Origin: Longilinea arvoryzae
GTDB lineage: Bacteria > Chloroflexota > Anaerolineae > Anaerolineales > Anaerolineaceae
NCBI RefSeq assembly: GCF_001050235.1
Contig: NZ_DF967972.1
Coordinates: forward strand, 1,603,779-1,667,778
DNA: 64,000 bases
Direction of reading: 5' to 3'
The notes under the pieces are model-generated. The model was not told where the DNA came from. It did not search any database and saw only the letters and a program-made list of their open reading frames with translations. A program made the translations under genes and the position numbers. Shown here one piece after another: positions 1-8,217 of this stretch; the stretch's first letter is position 1, and every line of letters starts with the position of its first letter.

Positions 1-1
1 C

Positions 2-376
2 ACGCCGACGGCCACGGCTACACACACACCGACCGCCACTGCGACCAATACGCCGACGGCGACCTTCACTCCAACCGCTACGGCCACGCACACCCCAACG
101 GCCACGGCTACACACACACCGACCGCCACTGCGACGCACACGCCGACGGCCACAGCCACACACACACCGACCGCCACAGCAACGCATACTCCAACAGCGA
201 CCTTCACTCCAACCGCTACGGCCACGCACACCCCGACCGCCACGGCAACGAACACCCCGACGGCAACCTTTACGCCAACTGCCACGGCGACGAATACGCC
301 CACAGCTACGTTTACCCCGACTGCGACCGTGACGAGCACGCCGACGGCCACCGTAACCCCCACGGTTCCGGTTCCG
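2..376 (+). repeat. Thr/Pro-rich coding minisatellite, ~24-nt unit
   Basis: The unit is ~8 codons ([24 protein letters not shown] variants) repeated back to back from the left window edge to about base 376. Third positions vary while the amino acid pattern is kept, so the linker is under protein-level selection although the DNA is repetitive and prone to slippage or assembly collapse. Confidence 0.9.
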
Positions 377-1369
377 ACGGTTGTGCCGGCGCCTCAACAG
401 CCCTGCGTCCAGTGCCTTATCTTCCACACCTTCCGGGATGGGAACCTGGAGATCTACCGGTTGGATGGCATTGAAGGCCAGCCCGGCTACAAGCTGTACA
501 ACCTATCCAAGAGTGAGTCGGTCGACAGCCGCCCCAGCCGTTCGCCAAACGATACCACGATCGTCTTCCAGAGCAACCGCAACGGAAACGTCGAGTTGTA
601 CACCACCAACCTCCTGGGCAGCGGTCAGGCCGTTCGTCTGACCAATACGACATCCAACAACACCAACCCAATGTATGGCCCTGACAGCCGCACGATCGTC
701 TATCAGAGCGATCGCAACGGCAACAGCGATATCTTCACCATCGACCAGAAGACGCTCGTCGAACGGCAGTTGACCACCAACCCGGCCGAAGATATCAACC
801 CGTTCTTCTCTCCGGATAAGAATTGGGTGGTCTTCCAGAGCAATCGCAATAATAACTGGGACGTCTTCGCGCTCAACCTCAGCACCGGTAACGAATACCA
901 GATCACGAGTTCGCCCGCGAACGAGACCTTCCCGGCCTGGTCGCCCAATGGAAAACAGATTGCCTTCCTCTCCGATCAGGACGGAGGCACCAACCTGTTC
1001 GTGGTCGACACCGACGGCGGCAACCTGATCCAGATCACGACGGATGGCATGACGAACAATGCCGTCTGGTCGCCCGAAGGTTATCGCCTGGCCTACCAGT
1101 CTGAACGGAACGGTAACCTGGACGTGTATTCTTACGACCTGAAAGCCAAAAAGGAATACCGCGTAACCGATTTCGAAGGTCCGGACAGCGGCCCGACCTG
1201 GGATTGTGGCGGCAATAATCTGGCCTTTACCTCCACCCGTGACAACAACCCGAATGTGTTCATGGTCTTCTGGAAGGGTGGGACAGCCGGCAACATGACG
1301 ATCGATCCTTCCACGGATAAATGGTCACAATGGCGTCCTTCCAACGACATCTCCAGCACCGGTTACTAA
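2..1369 (+). CDS. Thr/Pro-linker protein with C-terminal TolB/WD40-like beta-propeller (5' partial)
   Basis: The reading frame is open from the left edge, so the N-terminus lies outside the window. The first ~125 codons are an almost pure Thr-Pro-Thr-Ala-Thr linker of the kind that separates secretion signals or enzymatic domains from exposed domains in Chloroflexota proteins. From about base 400 follow six or seven repeats of the TolB/DPP-IV-like type. Each repeat carries a motif such as [16 protein letters not shown] or YQSERNGN and a WSPNG or FSPDKN turn, which is diagnostic of PD40-type beta-propeller blades. The protein is probably exported and the propeller a binding or scaffold module. 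There is a Cys pair near residues CVQC just before the propeller. No catalytic residues are recognisable. The first ATG inside the window, at 329, lies in the linker and is not a credible start. The frame ends at a TAA followed by a terminator hairpin. Confidence 0.85.
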   Translation, partial: TPTATATHTPTATATNTPTATFTPTATATHTPTATATHTPTATATHTPTATATHTPTATATHTPTATFTPTATATHTPTATATNTPTATFTPTATATNTPTATFTPTATVTSTPTATVTPTVPVPTVVPAPQQPCVQCLIFHTFRDGNLEIYRLDGIEGQPGYKLYNLSKSESVDSRPSRSPNDTTIVFQSNRNGNVELYTTNLLGSGQAVRLTNTTSNNTNPMYGPDSRTIVYQSDRNGNSDIFTIDQKTLVERQLTTNPAEDINPFFSPDKNWVVFQSNRNNNWDVFALNLSTGNEYQITSSPANETFPAWSPNGKQIAFLSDQDGGTNLFVVDTDGGNLIQITTDGMTNNAVWSPEGYRLAYQSERNGNLDVYSYDLKAKKEYRVTDFEGPDSGPTWDCGGNNLAFTSTRDNNPNVFMVFWKGGTAGNMTIDPSTDKWSQWRPSNDISSTGY

Positions 1370-1389
1370 CCGGTTCCAGATAGCCAAAA

Positions 1390-1421
1390 GGGACCGTCCA
1401 GTTTTTCCTTAGGACGGTCCC
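1390..1421 (+). terminator. Rho-independent-like terminator hairpin
   Basis: Ten-base perfect stem gggaccgtcc / ggacggtccc with a 12-base T-rich loop, 20 bases after the propeller gene stop. The downstream T-tract is poor, so efficiency is uncertain. Confidence 0.65.
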
Positions 1422-1493
1422 TTCCTCATTCCAATGCGTTTTGCTTGACAATCTTGATGGATCCGTGTCTTTGATGAAATTCCAGGTCAAACC

Positions 1494-2633
1494 ATGCAAA
1501 TCATAGCCCTGCTTATTGCCTCTCTAATTCCATTGTTGGCGCTGTATTTGATCTACAAGCTGGATTTGTACAAGACTGGCAATTTTCGCTCCGTGTTGAT
1601 CTGTTTTCTGGCCGGGGTGGTGGGTTTCTGGGCAGCTTCGATGATCAACCGGACCACGATCAGCCTGGGTTGGCTTCCACGAACCAGTGTCGTCCGCTAT
1701 TCGGCTCCGGTCGTGGAGGAGATTTGCAAGGGCCTGGTGCTTCTTTATCTGGTGCGCCGCCCGAATTTTACTTACTTCGTGGAAGGTGCAATTTACGGTT
1801 TCGCAGCCGGAATTGGTTTCGCAATCTTCGAAAATTATCAGTACATTTTGGCGGCCAGGGATGCCGGGCTTTCGGTGGCCATCGGGCGGGTGCTTTCGAC
1901 CAATTTGATCCATGCCACCACCTGTGGTTTGCTGGGGATTGCCCTGGGGCTGGCTCGCTTCCAACGTGGTTTTCGGGTTGCGCTGGTCAGCCTGGCGGGT
2001 CTGATGCTGGCCATGTTGCTGCACATCGGCTTCAACAACCTGGTGACGCGGGTCAATAGTGGTTTGCTGCTGGTCTACGCGGCCATCTGCGGATTGGGCG
2101 GGGCGGGCATCATCGCTCTGGCGATCCGGCGCGGGTTGAAAGAGGAGAAAGTCTGGATCGAAGAGACGCTGGGAATGGACGATCGGGTGACCGTCCATGA
2201 GGCGAACGCCGTTCAAAGCATCCAGAATGTGCACGAGATCCTCAAACCCCTGGCGCAGCGGTTTGGCGACAAGAAAGCCGCCCAGATCGAACGCTTCCTG
2301 ATCATCCAGGCCCGCCTGGGCATTCTGCGAAAGTCGTTGGAAAAACTCAACGACGAACGCATGAAGCGCTCGGTGGAGGAACAGATGGCCCGATTGCGGA
2401 TCGAGATGGACGCGGCCCGCCGGGATGTGGGCAGTTACGCCATGCTATATCTGCGCTATACCTTCCCTGAAGACGCCAGCCCATTATGGGGCCGGTTGGA
2501 AACCGCCATTCAGGAAAAAGCGGCGGCGCGGCCGGCGACCGGCGGCATCAATTTGTGGGCCAATCTCCAATCGCGCCAGGCCGAAAAGAAAAGTGAGACG
2601 CCTGCGCCATCCTCAGACACGCCTGCCTCCTGA
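1494..2633 (+). CDS. PrsW-family intramembrane metalloprotease-like protein
   Basis: 379 aa. The N-terminal ~220 residues form about seven hydrophobic helices. They carry the PrsW/CPBP signatures: EExxK at residues 75-79 (VVEEICKG), a FAIFENYQY motif ~40 residues later, and LIHATTCGLLG supplying the conserved His. In the family these residues build a membrane-embedded metal site; B. subtilis PrsW cleaves the anti-sigma factor RsiW. The C-terminal ~160 residues are soluble, charged and helical (possible coiled coil around 245-310) and are longer than in minimal PrsW proteins. The gene stands alone between a terminator and the next cassette. The substrate is unknown; no sigma/anti-sigma pair is adjacent. 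Upstream there is a TTGACA at 1445 but no convincing -10 at good spacing. Confidence 0.8.
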   Translation: MQIIALLIASLIPLLALYLIYKLDLYKTGNFRSVLICFLAGVVGFWAASMINRTTISLGWLPRTSVVRYSAPVVEEICKGLVLLYLVRRPNFTYFVEGAIYGFAAGIGFAIFENYQYILAARDAGLSVAIGRVLSTNLIHATTCGLLGIALGLARFQRGFRVALVSLAGLMLAMLLHIGFNNLVTRVNSGLLLVYAAICGLGGAGIIALAIRRGLKEEKVWIEETLGMDDRVTVHEANAVQSIQNVHEILKPLAQRFGDKKAAQIERFLIIQARLGILRKSLEKLNDERMKRSVEEQMARLRIEMDAARRDVGSYAMLYLRYTFPEDASPLWGRLETAIQEKAAARPATGGINLWANLQSRQAEKKSETPAPSSDTPAS

Positions 2634-2989
2634 GGAGGTGCCCTAAAACCAACCGGCGCATTGGTCCGGAAGATCGCGTTTTTCGGAAATAGGTGAAATT
2701 CCTGCAAGGCGAAAGGAGGATCCAGATGCATCCAGACGGTGCCGACCGCCATCCAGGGCGGGCACAGTCTATGCAACCGGAAAGGGTTATCGTAAAATTG
2801 ATAGTCACCTGCAAGTTTATCGGCCGATCCACTTATGCTAGTATGGTTGAGATAATCAGGCGGGATTCTTAAAAATGAAATTGCCTGCCGCTTCCGGCCA
2901 GGAAAGTAAGATCAGCCACAAAGCGCTTCTTCCAATCTTGCGGTAGATCCGCAGTTCTTAAAGTGAATATCAGCATCAAGGAATGGCCT
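2634..2989. other. Intergenic region (356 bp) without recognised gene
   Basis: Non-coding stretch between the PrsW-like gene and the MinD-like cassette. It contains a possible -10 element (tatgct at 2834-2839) but no well-spaced -35, and no convincing hairpin or repeat was seen. It presumably holds the promoter of the cassette that starts at 2990. Confidence 0.5.
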
Positions 2990-3769
2990 ATGGGGAACAT
3001 CGTATCAATTCACTCCTTCCGGGGTGGCACTGGCAAATCAAATCTGACCGCCAATCTTGCTGCGCAGGTTGCCATGGCTGGCAAACGCGTCGGGATTATC
3101 GATACGGATATCCAATCGCCGGGTATTCATGTTCTGTTTGGCCTCAACGAAGCCAAAATGGGCCATACTCTGAATGAATATTTGCGCTCGGAATGCGACA
3201 TCCTGGATGTGGCTTATCCGGTCGGCGAGCATGGAAGTGAACTTCCCGGTCTGAAACAACTGGCCGGAAAGCAACTCTGGTTGGTGCCGTCCAGCATCAA
3301 GAGCAGTGAAATCAGCCGTGTGCTGCGGGATGGGTATGATGTCGCCCGCCTGAACGAAGGCATGCAGCGCCTGTTCAAGGAAATGAAGCTGGATTACCTG
3401 TTCATCGATACACATCCGGGGTTGAACGAAGAAACCCTGCTGTCGATCGCGGTTTCGGATATCCTGATGATCATCCTGCGCCCCGACCAGCAGGACTTTC
3501 AGGGTACTTCGGTGACCGTGGATATCGCGCGCGGTCTGGATGTCCCGAATCTTTTCCTGATCATTAATAAGGTGTTGACCCGGTACAATTTCGCCCAGAT
3601 TCGCGAGCAGGTTGAAAAGACTTATCAAGCGGAAGTTGCCGGGGTTCTGCCGCTCACGGAAGACGTGGCAGACATGGCCAGTGCGGATATATTTTCGCTA
3701 CGCTATCCAGATCATCCCTGGTCTCGATCGCTGCGCGAAATTGCAAAAACTATCATGGAAACTGCCTAA
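2990..3769 (+). CDS. MinD/ParA-like P-loop ATPase, copy 1
   Basis: 259 aa from the ATG at 2990, chosen because AAGGA lies 7 bases upstream and because the start then aligns with the paralogue at 4450. A GTG at 2963 is possible but would add nine unmatched residues. The deviant Walker A reads FRGGTGKSN (residues 10-18): the P-loop Lys16 is kept, but the signature Lys of KGGxGK is Arg11. Switch I is DTDIQSPG and switch II is IDTHPGLNEET, followed by an RPDQQDFQGT stretch. There is no obvious C-terminal amphipathic MinD membrane helix. The family uses ATP-dependent dimerisation to position or regulate partners on membranes or nucleoids. Here it is followed by two small proteins, suggesting that one of them is the partner. 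A second copy follows at 4450. Confidence 0.85.
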   Translation: MGNIVSIHSFRGGTGKSNLTANLAAQVAMAGKRVGIIDTDIQSPGIHVLFGLNEAKMGHTLNEYLRSECDILDVAYPVGEHGSELPGLKQLAGKQLWLVPSSIKSSEISRVLRDGYDVARLNEGMQRLFKEMKLDYLFIDTHPGLNEETLLSIAVSDILMIILRPDQQDFQGTSVTVDIARGLDVPNLFLIINKVLTRYNFAQIREQVEKTYQAEVAGVLPLTEDVADMASADIFSLRYPDHPWSRSLREIAKTIMETA

Positions 3770-3780
3770 AGAGGTGTCAT

Positions 3781-3993
3781 ATGCAATGCTGGGTATGTGA
3801 AAAACCGGCGCGCGCCGCCTGTTTTTTCTGCGGTCGTTTTGTTTGCAAAGAGCATGCCAAGACCATGCCGGCTTTCCTGGCCATGTTCCTGGGATCGAAT
3901 TCGACTCCCAAAGGCCTGGCTGTAGCAAATGTCATCTGGTGTGGAATTTGCGAACCGCAGCCCGAGCCCATCGGCATGCCTGAGTTGTGGTGA
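3781..3993 (+). CDS. B-box/zinc-ribbon-like mini-protein
   Basis: 70 aa, starting at an ATG preceded by AGAGGTG. The layout CWVC, CFFC, FVCKEH and WCGIC gives paired Cys with a Cys/His pair, the pattern of a treble-clef or B-box-like zinc site. The rest is short and moderately hydrophobic (MPAFLAMFLGS). It lies 11 bases after the MinD-like gene and just before a small helical protein, so it is almost certainly co-transcribed. Zinc binding is inferred from Cys spacing; no function is known. There is no second copy next to the second ATPase. Confidence 0.65.
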   Translation: MQCWVCEKPARAACFFCGRFVCKEHAKTMPAFLAMFLGSNSTPKGLAVANVIWCGICEPQPEPIGMPELW

Positions 3994-4012
3994 CCCCTCT
4001 GTGGAGGTCCAA

Positions 4013-4396
4013 ATGACCATTTTCGACAGGCTGCAACGTCAGCTTGACATCCAGAAACGCGAACAGGGCATCAGTGCACTGGAACTCATGGACTTACCTC
4101 CGAATTTACGGCGCATCATGAAGCTCATGCTGCGCGAGATTGTCATTAAATATGACCATCTGGTGCAGGTAGCCGCGGAGTTCCCTCAGGCCAACCGCAT
4201 GACGCGCGAAGAATTGGACGGTGCGTTGGCGACCCTGGTCGAGCAGAACTGGTTGATCACCAACGGCGAGGGAGAATTTCTAAGTTATCGGGTTAACCTG
4301 CGGCGCAAGGCCGGCAGTGCACTGGATCAGGATATCTGGGCTGCTCTGAATGATCGGATTGCAAAATCATCCGCGCAGCACACCGATCAGCAATGA
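4013..4396 (+). CDS. Small winged-helix-like partner of the MinD-like ATPase, copy 1
   Basis: 127 aa from the ATG at 4013, which has GGAGGT 4 bases upstream; an in-frame upstream start at 3929 would overlap the zinc mini-protein. The content is mostly helical: LELMDLPPNLRRIMKLMLRE, then a segment with the feel of a helix-turn-helix (TREELDGALATLVEQNWLI) followed by a beta-turn (GEGEFLSYRV), as in winged-helix domains, and a C-terminal DQDIWAALND helix. It aligns by eye with the 108-aa protein at 5285 (LPPNLRRIMKLMLRE vs FPPAVRQFITWIMRQ; ALATLVEQNWL vs ALMDLLVQKGLV; IWAALND vs IWKALDE). So ATPase plus partner was duplicated as a unit. The winged-helix assignment is inference. Confidence 0.65.
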   Translation: MTIFDRLQRQLDIQKREQGISALELMDLPPNLRRIMKLMLREIVIKYDHLVQVAAEFPQANRMTREELDGALATLVEQNWLITNGEGEFLSYRVNLRRKAGSALDQDIWAALNDRIAKSSAQHTDQQ

Positions 4397-4449
4397 AGGG
4401 AAAAATCCTTCTCAATTTGCATTGAAATTTCAGAGGGAGAATCGAACCT

Positions 4450-5205
4450 ATGGCAAAAATTATCTCCGTGCATTCGTTTCGTGGCGGGACCGGAAAATCG
4501 AACACCAGCGCCAATCTGGCTTCGATTTATGCTATGGAAGGAATGCGTGTCGGCGTAGTGGATACGGATGTTCAATCGCCCGGCATCCATGTCCTGTTCA
4601 ACCTGGATGAAGCTCAAATGGCGCATTCACTCAACGACTACCTGTGGGGCAAATGTACCATTATCGATGCCGCAGTCGATGTGACCGCGAACCTGAAAAG
4701 GAATATTCCGGGCAAGATTTACCTCATTCCTTCCTCGATCAAGGCGGGTGAAATCGCCCGTGTGCTGCGCGAAGGGTACGACGTCGGCCTGCTGAACGAT
4801 GGCTTTCAGAATTTGATCTCCGAATTGAACCTGGACATGCTGGTGATCGATACGCACCCGGGTTTGAACGAAGAGACCCTGCTCTCGATTGCCATCTCGG
4901 ACGCGCTGGCAATCATCATGCGCCCCGACCAACAGGATTATCAGGGCACCAGCGTCACGGTCGAGATCGCCCGAAAGCTGGGCGTCCCCACCATGTACCT
5001 GGTCGTGAATAAAGTGCCGCAGGCTTTCGATCAAAAGCAGTTGAAGACCAAGATCGAGAATATCTACAACTGTGATGTCGCGACGATCATTCCGCACTCG
5101 GATGAGGTCATGACCCTGGCCAGCGCGGGTATTTTCACGATGGAATACCCTGATCACCCCATCAGCGCTCTGTACAAGCAACTGGCGGCCCGGCTGATTG
5201 CCTGA
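4450..5205 (+). CDS. MinD/ParA-like P-loop ATPase, copy 2
   Basis: 251 aa. It is a close paralogue of the gene at 2990 along its whole length (HSFRGGTGKSN, DTDVQSPGIHVLFNLDE, IDTHPGLNEETLLSIA, MRPDQQDYQGTSVTVEIAR). It has the same Arg11 in place of the usual signature Lys and the same retained Lys16. A purine-rich GAGGGAGA lies upstream of the ATG. Divergence from copy 1 is substantial, so the duplication is old and both copies are intact. Two non-identical ATPases could work as a heterodimer or serve different positions. It is followed after 79 bases by its own small partner at 5285. Confidence 0.85.
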   Translation: MAKIISVHSFRGGTGKSNTSANLASIYAMEGMRVGVVDTDVQSPGIHVLFNLDEAQMAHSLNDYLWGKCTIIDAAVDVTANLKRNIPGKIYLIPSSIKAGEIARVLREGYDVGLLNDGFQNLISELNLDMLVIDTHPGLNEETLLSIAISDALAIIMRPDQQDYQGTSVTVEIARKLGVPTMYLVVNKVPQAFDQKQLKTKIENIYNCDVATIIPHSDEVMTLASAGIFTMEYPDHPISALYKQLAARLIA

Positions 5206-5284
5206 TTGACGATCAGTTCTTAAGCCAACGCACGTGATGCCATTGCCCCGGAGATCTCTGTCGCACAAATGGAAAGAGGGCAGA

Positions 5285-5611
5285 ATGTATGCGCAGTTGA
5301 TACGCGAGTTGGAGCAAGTGTCCCCGATCACCAGGGACGTCGAATTGAACGTCACCAATTTATTGTCATTTCCTCCCGCCGTCAGGCAGTTCATCACCTG
5401 GATCATGCGCCAAAAATTGGTTCAGGTCAACAGCGTCACCAGTTTTCTCGACCAGGATGAGCCCACCAGCCAGGCTTTGATGGATTTGCTGGTGCAAAAG
5501 GGGTTGGTGGAGGAAGAACGGTCCGCGAAAGGACTTCAATACCAGGTGCCGGTTCGCTCTTCCCGAAATTACCGGGTGCCGGAACGGATCTGGAAAGCGC
5601 TGGACGAATGA
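5285..5611 (+). CDS. Small winged-helix-like partner, copy 2
   Basis: 108 aa from the ATG at 5285, with AGAGGG close upstream; an earlier in-frame ATG at 5234 has no ribosome binding site and adds an unmatched basic tail. It is homologous by eye to the protein at 4013, with helices LSFPPAVRQFITWIMRQ and SQALMDLLVQKGLVEEE, a short hairpin LQYQVPV and a C-terminal PERIWKALDE helix. This pattern suggests a winged-helix or similar protein-protein or DNA-binding module. No other domain is visible. Confidence 0.6.
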   Translation: MYAQLIRELEQVSPITRDVELNVTNLLSFPPAVRQFITWIMRQKLVQVNSVTSFLDQDEPTSQALMDLLVQKGLVEEERSAKGLQYQVPVRSSRNYRVPERIWKALDE

Positions 5612-5724
5612 CAGCCGATTGAGGCAAGTATTTATGTCACCCGAGGAATGCGCCGATGAACCATTCGCGCAATCCTCAATCGCATTGAAGCAAGAACTTC
5701 ACGTTCCACACAAAACCGAGGGGT

Positions 5725-7068
5725 ATGCTGTCATTAAAGGGTCGCGGATCTGCTTTTCAAGCGGGTGAACTGAAAGTCGTTTTGATTCTGGGATTCTTAC
5801 TGTTGGGAAATTCCCTGGCCCGGCAGGTGGCTGGAATTGTCGGCCTCAGCGGCTTCCTTTCGGCCAGCGGGGTGAACTCGATGCTGCTGGTCATGGCCAT
5901 CGATTACCTGATTGTGCTGGCCGTCAGCGCGGTCCAATCCCTGATCGTGGATAAGTTCGACCGGAAAAAGCTGCTGGCTGGCATTTGCCTGGTATTCATG
6001 CTGGTCTTCATTTGCCTGCGGATGCTGTTCCTGTTCCACGCTCCGGAATGGCTGAGTTATGCCATCATGTACCTGGTGGCGGAACAGCAGTTGATCTTCT
6101 TCCCGCTCATTTTCTGGGTGCTGGCCAATGACATCTGTAACATGGCCCAGAGCAAACGTCTTTTCCCGGTCATCTCAAGTTGGAGTTTCGTCGGCAAGAT
6201 CCTGGGAATAGGCGTTGCGGCAGCTTCACCGGCGCTTTTTGCGAAGATTGGAATTCCAACCGAAGAAATTCTTACGTTGAATGTCCTGATCTATCTGATT
6301 GCCTTTTTGCTGATCGTTTTCGGCCTAAAGAATCAAGAGATTCGGAAAACAACCCAGACGAAGGAAACCGTTCGCGAAACGATGGCTGAAGGCTGGGACT
6401 TCATCAGTAACGTGCCTTCCTTCCGCTACCTGATCATCGCCATCCTGGCCATGGCAGTCTGCGATACGATCGTCGAATTTCGCTTTCTGGTCATTTCCGA
6501 TGCCTCTTTCCCGGGGCAGGGCGCTTACCAGCAGTTCTACAGCCTGTACCGCCTGGGCGCGACCCTGTTGTCTTTCCTGATGCAGACGTTCTTCACCAGC
6601 CAGATCATTTCCCGCCTGAATTTGAAGAATGTGTTCTTTATCCTGCCGACCGTGACTCTCCTGGGTTCGGTGGGCATGTTCTTCCTGCCGGGGTTATCGA
6701 TGGCATTGGTGGCGATGGTATCTCTCAAACTAATGCGCGAGACCGTCGACGAATCATCCCGGAAGTCATTCGAGGCGCTGGTGCCCGAAGAACGGCGTGG
6801 ACGGGTCAGCACCTTTATGGATAGCTACCTGCCCGCAATCGGCACGGTCGCGGCCTGCCTGGTTACCGGAATCATCGTTTTGTTGGGCCTTGGATTTGGG
6901 CGGGACCTTTCGGGAGTCTATATTGCCGTGGCGATTGCCGGGGCGATTGGCGCGATCTGGTCGATCGTAAAGATGCGCACCTGCTATGACAGCAGTTTGC
7001 TCAACTGGCGTTTGAAGCGTCGCCAACGCGGTATGGCCGCGGACCTCTTGGATAAATTGACCTTCTAA
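5725..7068 (+). CDS. 12-TM transporter-like protein, MFS / ATP-ADP translocase (NTT)-like
   Basis: 447 aa with about twelve hydrophobic helices. The cytoplasmic loop VDKFDRKK after helix 2-3, the helix-4 region with LANDICNMAQSKRLFPVISS, and the later RETVDESSRKSFEALVPEERRGRVSTFMDSY segment resemble MFS members related to NTT/Npt1 nucleotide transporters. The substrate cannot be read from sequence. The start is the only ATG available after the preceding in-frame stop, but the GAGGGG run is only one base from it, so initiation may be weak or coupled. It sits in the ATPase cassette and precedes a receptor-like gene by 24 bases, arguing for a joint role at the membrane. Confidence 0.65.
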   Translation: MLSLKGRGSAFQAGELKVVLILGFLLLGNSLARQVAGIVGLSGFLSASGVNSMLLVMAIDYLIVLAVSAVQSLIVDKFDRKKLLAGICLVFMLVFICLRMLFLFHAPEWLSYAIMYLVAEQQLIFFPLIFWVLANDICNMAQSKRLFPVISSWSFVGKILGIGVAAASPALFAKIGIPTEEILTLNVLIYLIAFLLIVFGLKNQEIRKTTQTKETVRETMAEGWDFISNVPSFRYLIIAILAMAVCDTIVEFRFLVISDASFPGQGAYQQFYSLYRLGATLLSFLMQTFFTSQIISRLNLKNVFFILPTVTLLGSVGMFFLPGLSMALVAMVSLKLMRETVDESSRKSFEALVPEERRGRVSTFMDSYLPAIGTVAACLVTGIIVLLGLGFGRDLSGVYIAVAIAGAIGAIWSIVKMRTCYDSSLLNWRLKRRQRGMAADLLDKLTF

Positions 7069-7092
7069 TCCTTTTCACCGGAGCATGAAGAT

Positions 7093-8121
7093 ATGGGCAC
7101 TGTAGCATTGAATGTAAAGCCGTCTCAGAGAGTTTTGTTCTTCAGCCTGCGATGGAAACTCCTGCTGGGATTCACATTGGTATTCAGCGTGGTGTTTGCC
7201 GCAGCTTTCTACTGGTTCCTGACCTATTCCACCAATACGGCGTTGGATAAAATCCAGAACGATTTGGAGAATACGGTCAGCGGCGCTGCCAAAGGTGTAA
7301 ACACGGAGGAATTGTTAGCGCTGGCAAATGAAGGCGTGCCCAATGCGGACGGTTTTACGGATGACCCACGTTTCCAGGATCAGCTCAACTGGTTGGACAC
7401 GGTTCATCAGATCGAGCCGCGCGCCTGGCCCTATATCTACATCCCGGGTAAGGAAACCAACGAGATTATCTACGTGGTCGACCTTTTTGCGCGCTATGAC
7501 GCCAACCGGGCGACCACCTTCCTCAAGCACAAAATCAGCAAGGGCTTTTCGTTGGCCGGCCTGAAGGAAATGACCATTCGAACCACGGATGGAAAATTCG
7601 ATACCTACGAGGATGAATATGGCTCGTGGGTCTCGGCCTACACGCCCATTCGGGATGCCCAGGGCAAAATTGTGGGCGCGATGGGGATGGACTTCGAGGC
7701 CAGTTATGTCAACCGGGTCCGCCAGGCCATCCTGGATAAAATCGTGGTCGCCTTCGCCATTACTTATTTGACCCTGTTCGTACTGGTCTACCTGGTTTCA
7801 CGCACGTTGACCTCCCCGATCCGCAAACTGACCCGGGTGGCCGAAAAAATCAGTGAAGGCGATTACAACCAGGATTTCGCGCAGATGATCCACGAGCGCT
7901 TCCCGGATGAAATCGATACGTTGACCTCGGTATTTGGCGTGATGGCCAGCAAGATCTACCAGCGCGAGCAATCCCTGCGCGCCCAGGTGGAGCAATTGAA
8001 GATCGAGATCGACGACGTCAAACGCCAGCGCCAGGTGGCCGAAATCGCCGATACAGATTTCTTCAAGGAATTGAAATCGAAAGCCATTCTGATGCGCCAG
8101 CGGCACGCCACTTCGAGTTGA
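7093..8121 (+). CDS. Membrane receptor with extracytoplasmic Cache-like sensor, HAMP and coiled coil, no output enzyme
   Basis: 342 aa. TM1 at about residues 23-43; an extracytoplasmic domain of ~170 residues with the PYIYIPG...YDANR and WVSAYTPIRDAQGKIVGAMGMDFE features of Cache sensors; TM2 at about 216-238; HAMP (SRTLTSPIRKLTRVAEKISEGDY) at about 237-290; a coiled coil (REQSLRAQVEQLKIEIDDVKRQR); and a C-terminal VAEIADTDFFKELKSKA tail. Similar tails end HAMP proteins known from cyanobacteria. No kinase, cyclase or methyl-accepting domain follows, so the signal must pass to a separate partner; the MinD-like ATPases or the ATP-grasp protein nearby are candidates. Confidence 0.75.
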   Translation: MGTVALNVKPSQRVLFFSLRWKLLLGFTLVFSVVFAAAFYWFLTYSTNTALDKIQNDLENTVSGAAKGVNTEELLALANEGVPNADGFTDDPRFQDQLNWLDTVHQIEPRAWPYIYIPGKETNEIIYVVDLFARYDANRATTFLKHKISKGFSLAGLKEMTIRTTDGKFDTYEDEYGSWVSAYTPIRDAQGKIVGAMGMDFEASYVNRVRQAILDKIVVAFAITYLTLFVLVYLVSRTLTSPIRKLTRVAEKISEGDYNQDFAQMIHERFPDEIDTLTSVFGVMASKIYQREQSLRAQVEQLKIEIDDVKRQRQVAEIADTDFFKELKSKAILMRQRHATSS

Positions 8122-8217
8122 GCGCGTCCGCCGGAATGCCCCGCGGCAGATCCGGATCCGCCTTAGAACACGACCCTGCTCAAGCAGGACTTGAGTGGGG
8201 GATTCACAGGTAAAACA

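Noticed and set aside
2963..2989. GTG start nine codons upstream for the first MinD-like gene
   Set aside because: The ATG at 2990 has AAGGA at ideal spacing and aligns with the paralogue; the extension does not.
5634..5768. 44-codon open frame beginning ATG TCA CCC before the 12-TM gene
   Set aside because: No ribosome binding site, overlaps the real start, and no recognisable motif; probably chance.
8175..8188. Small hairpin cctgct-ca-agcagg upstream of the ATP-grasp gene
   Set aside because: Only six base pairs with a two-base loop and no T-tract; not a credible terminator or riboswitch.
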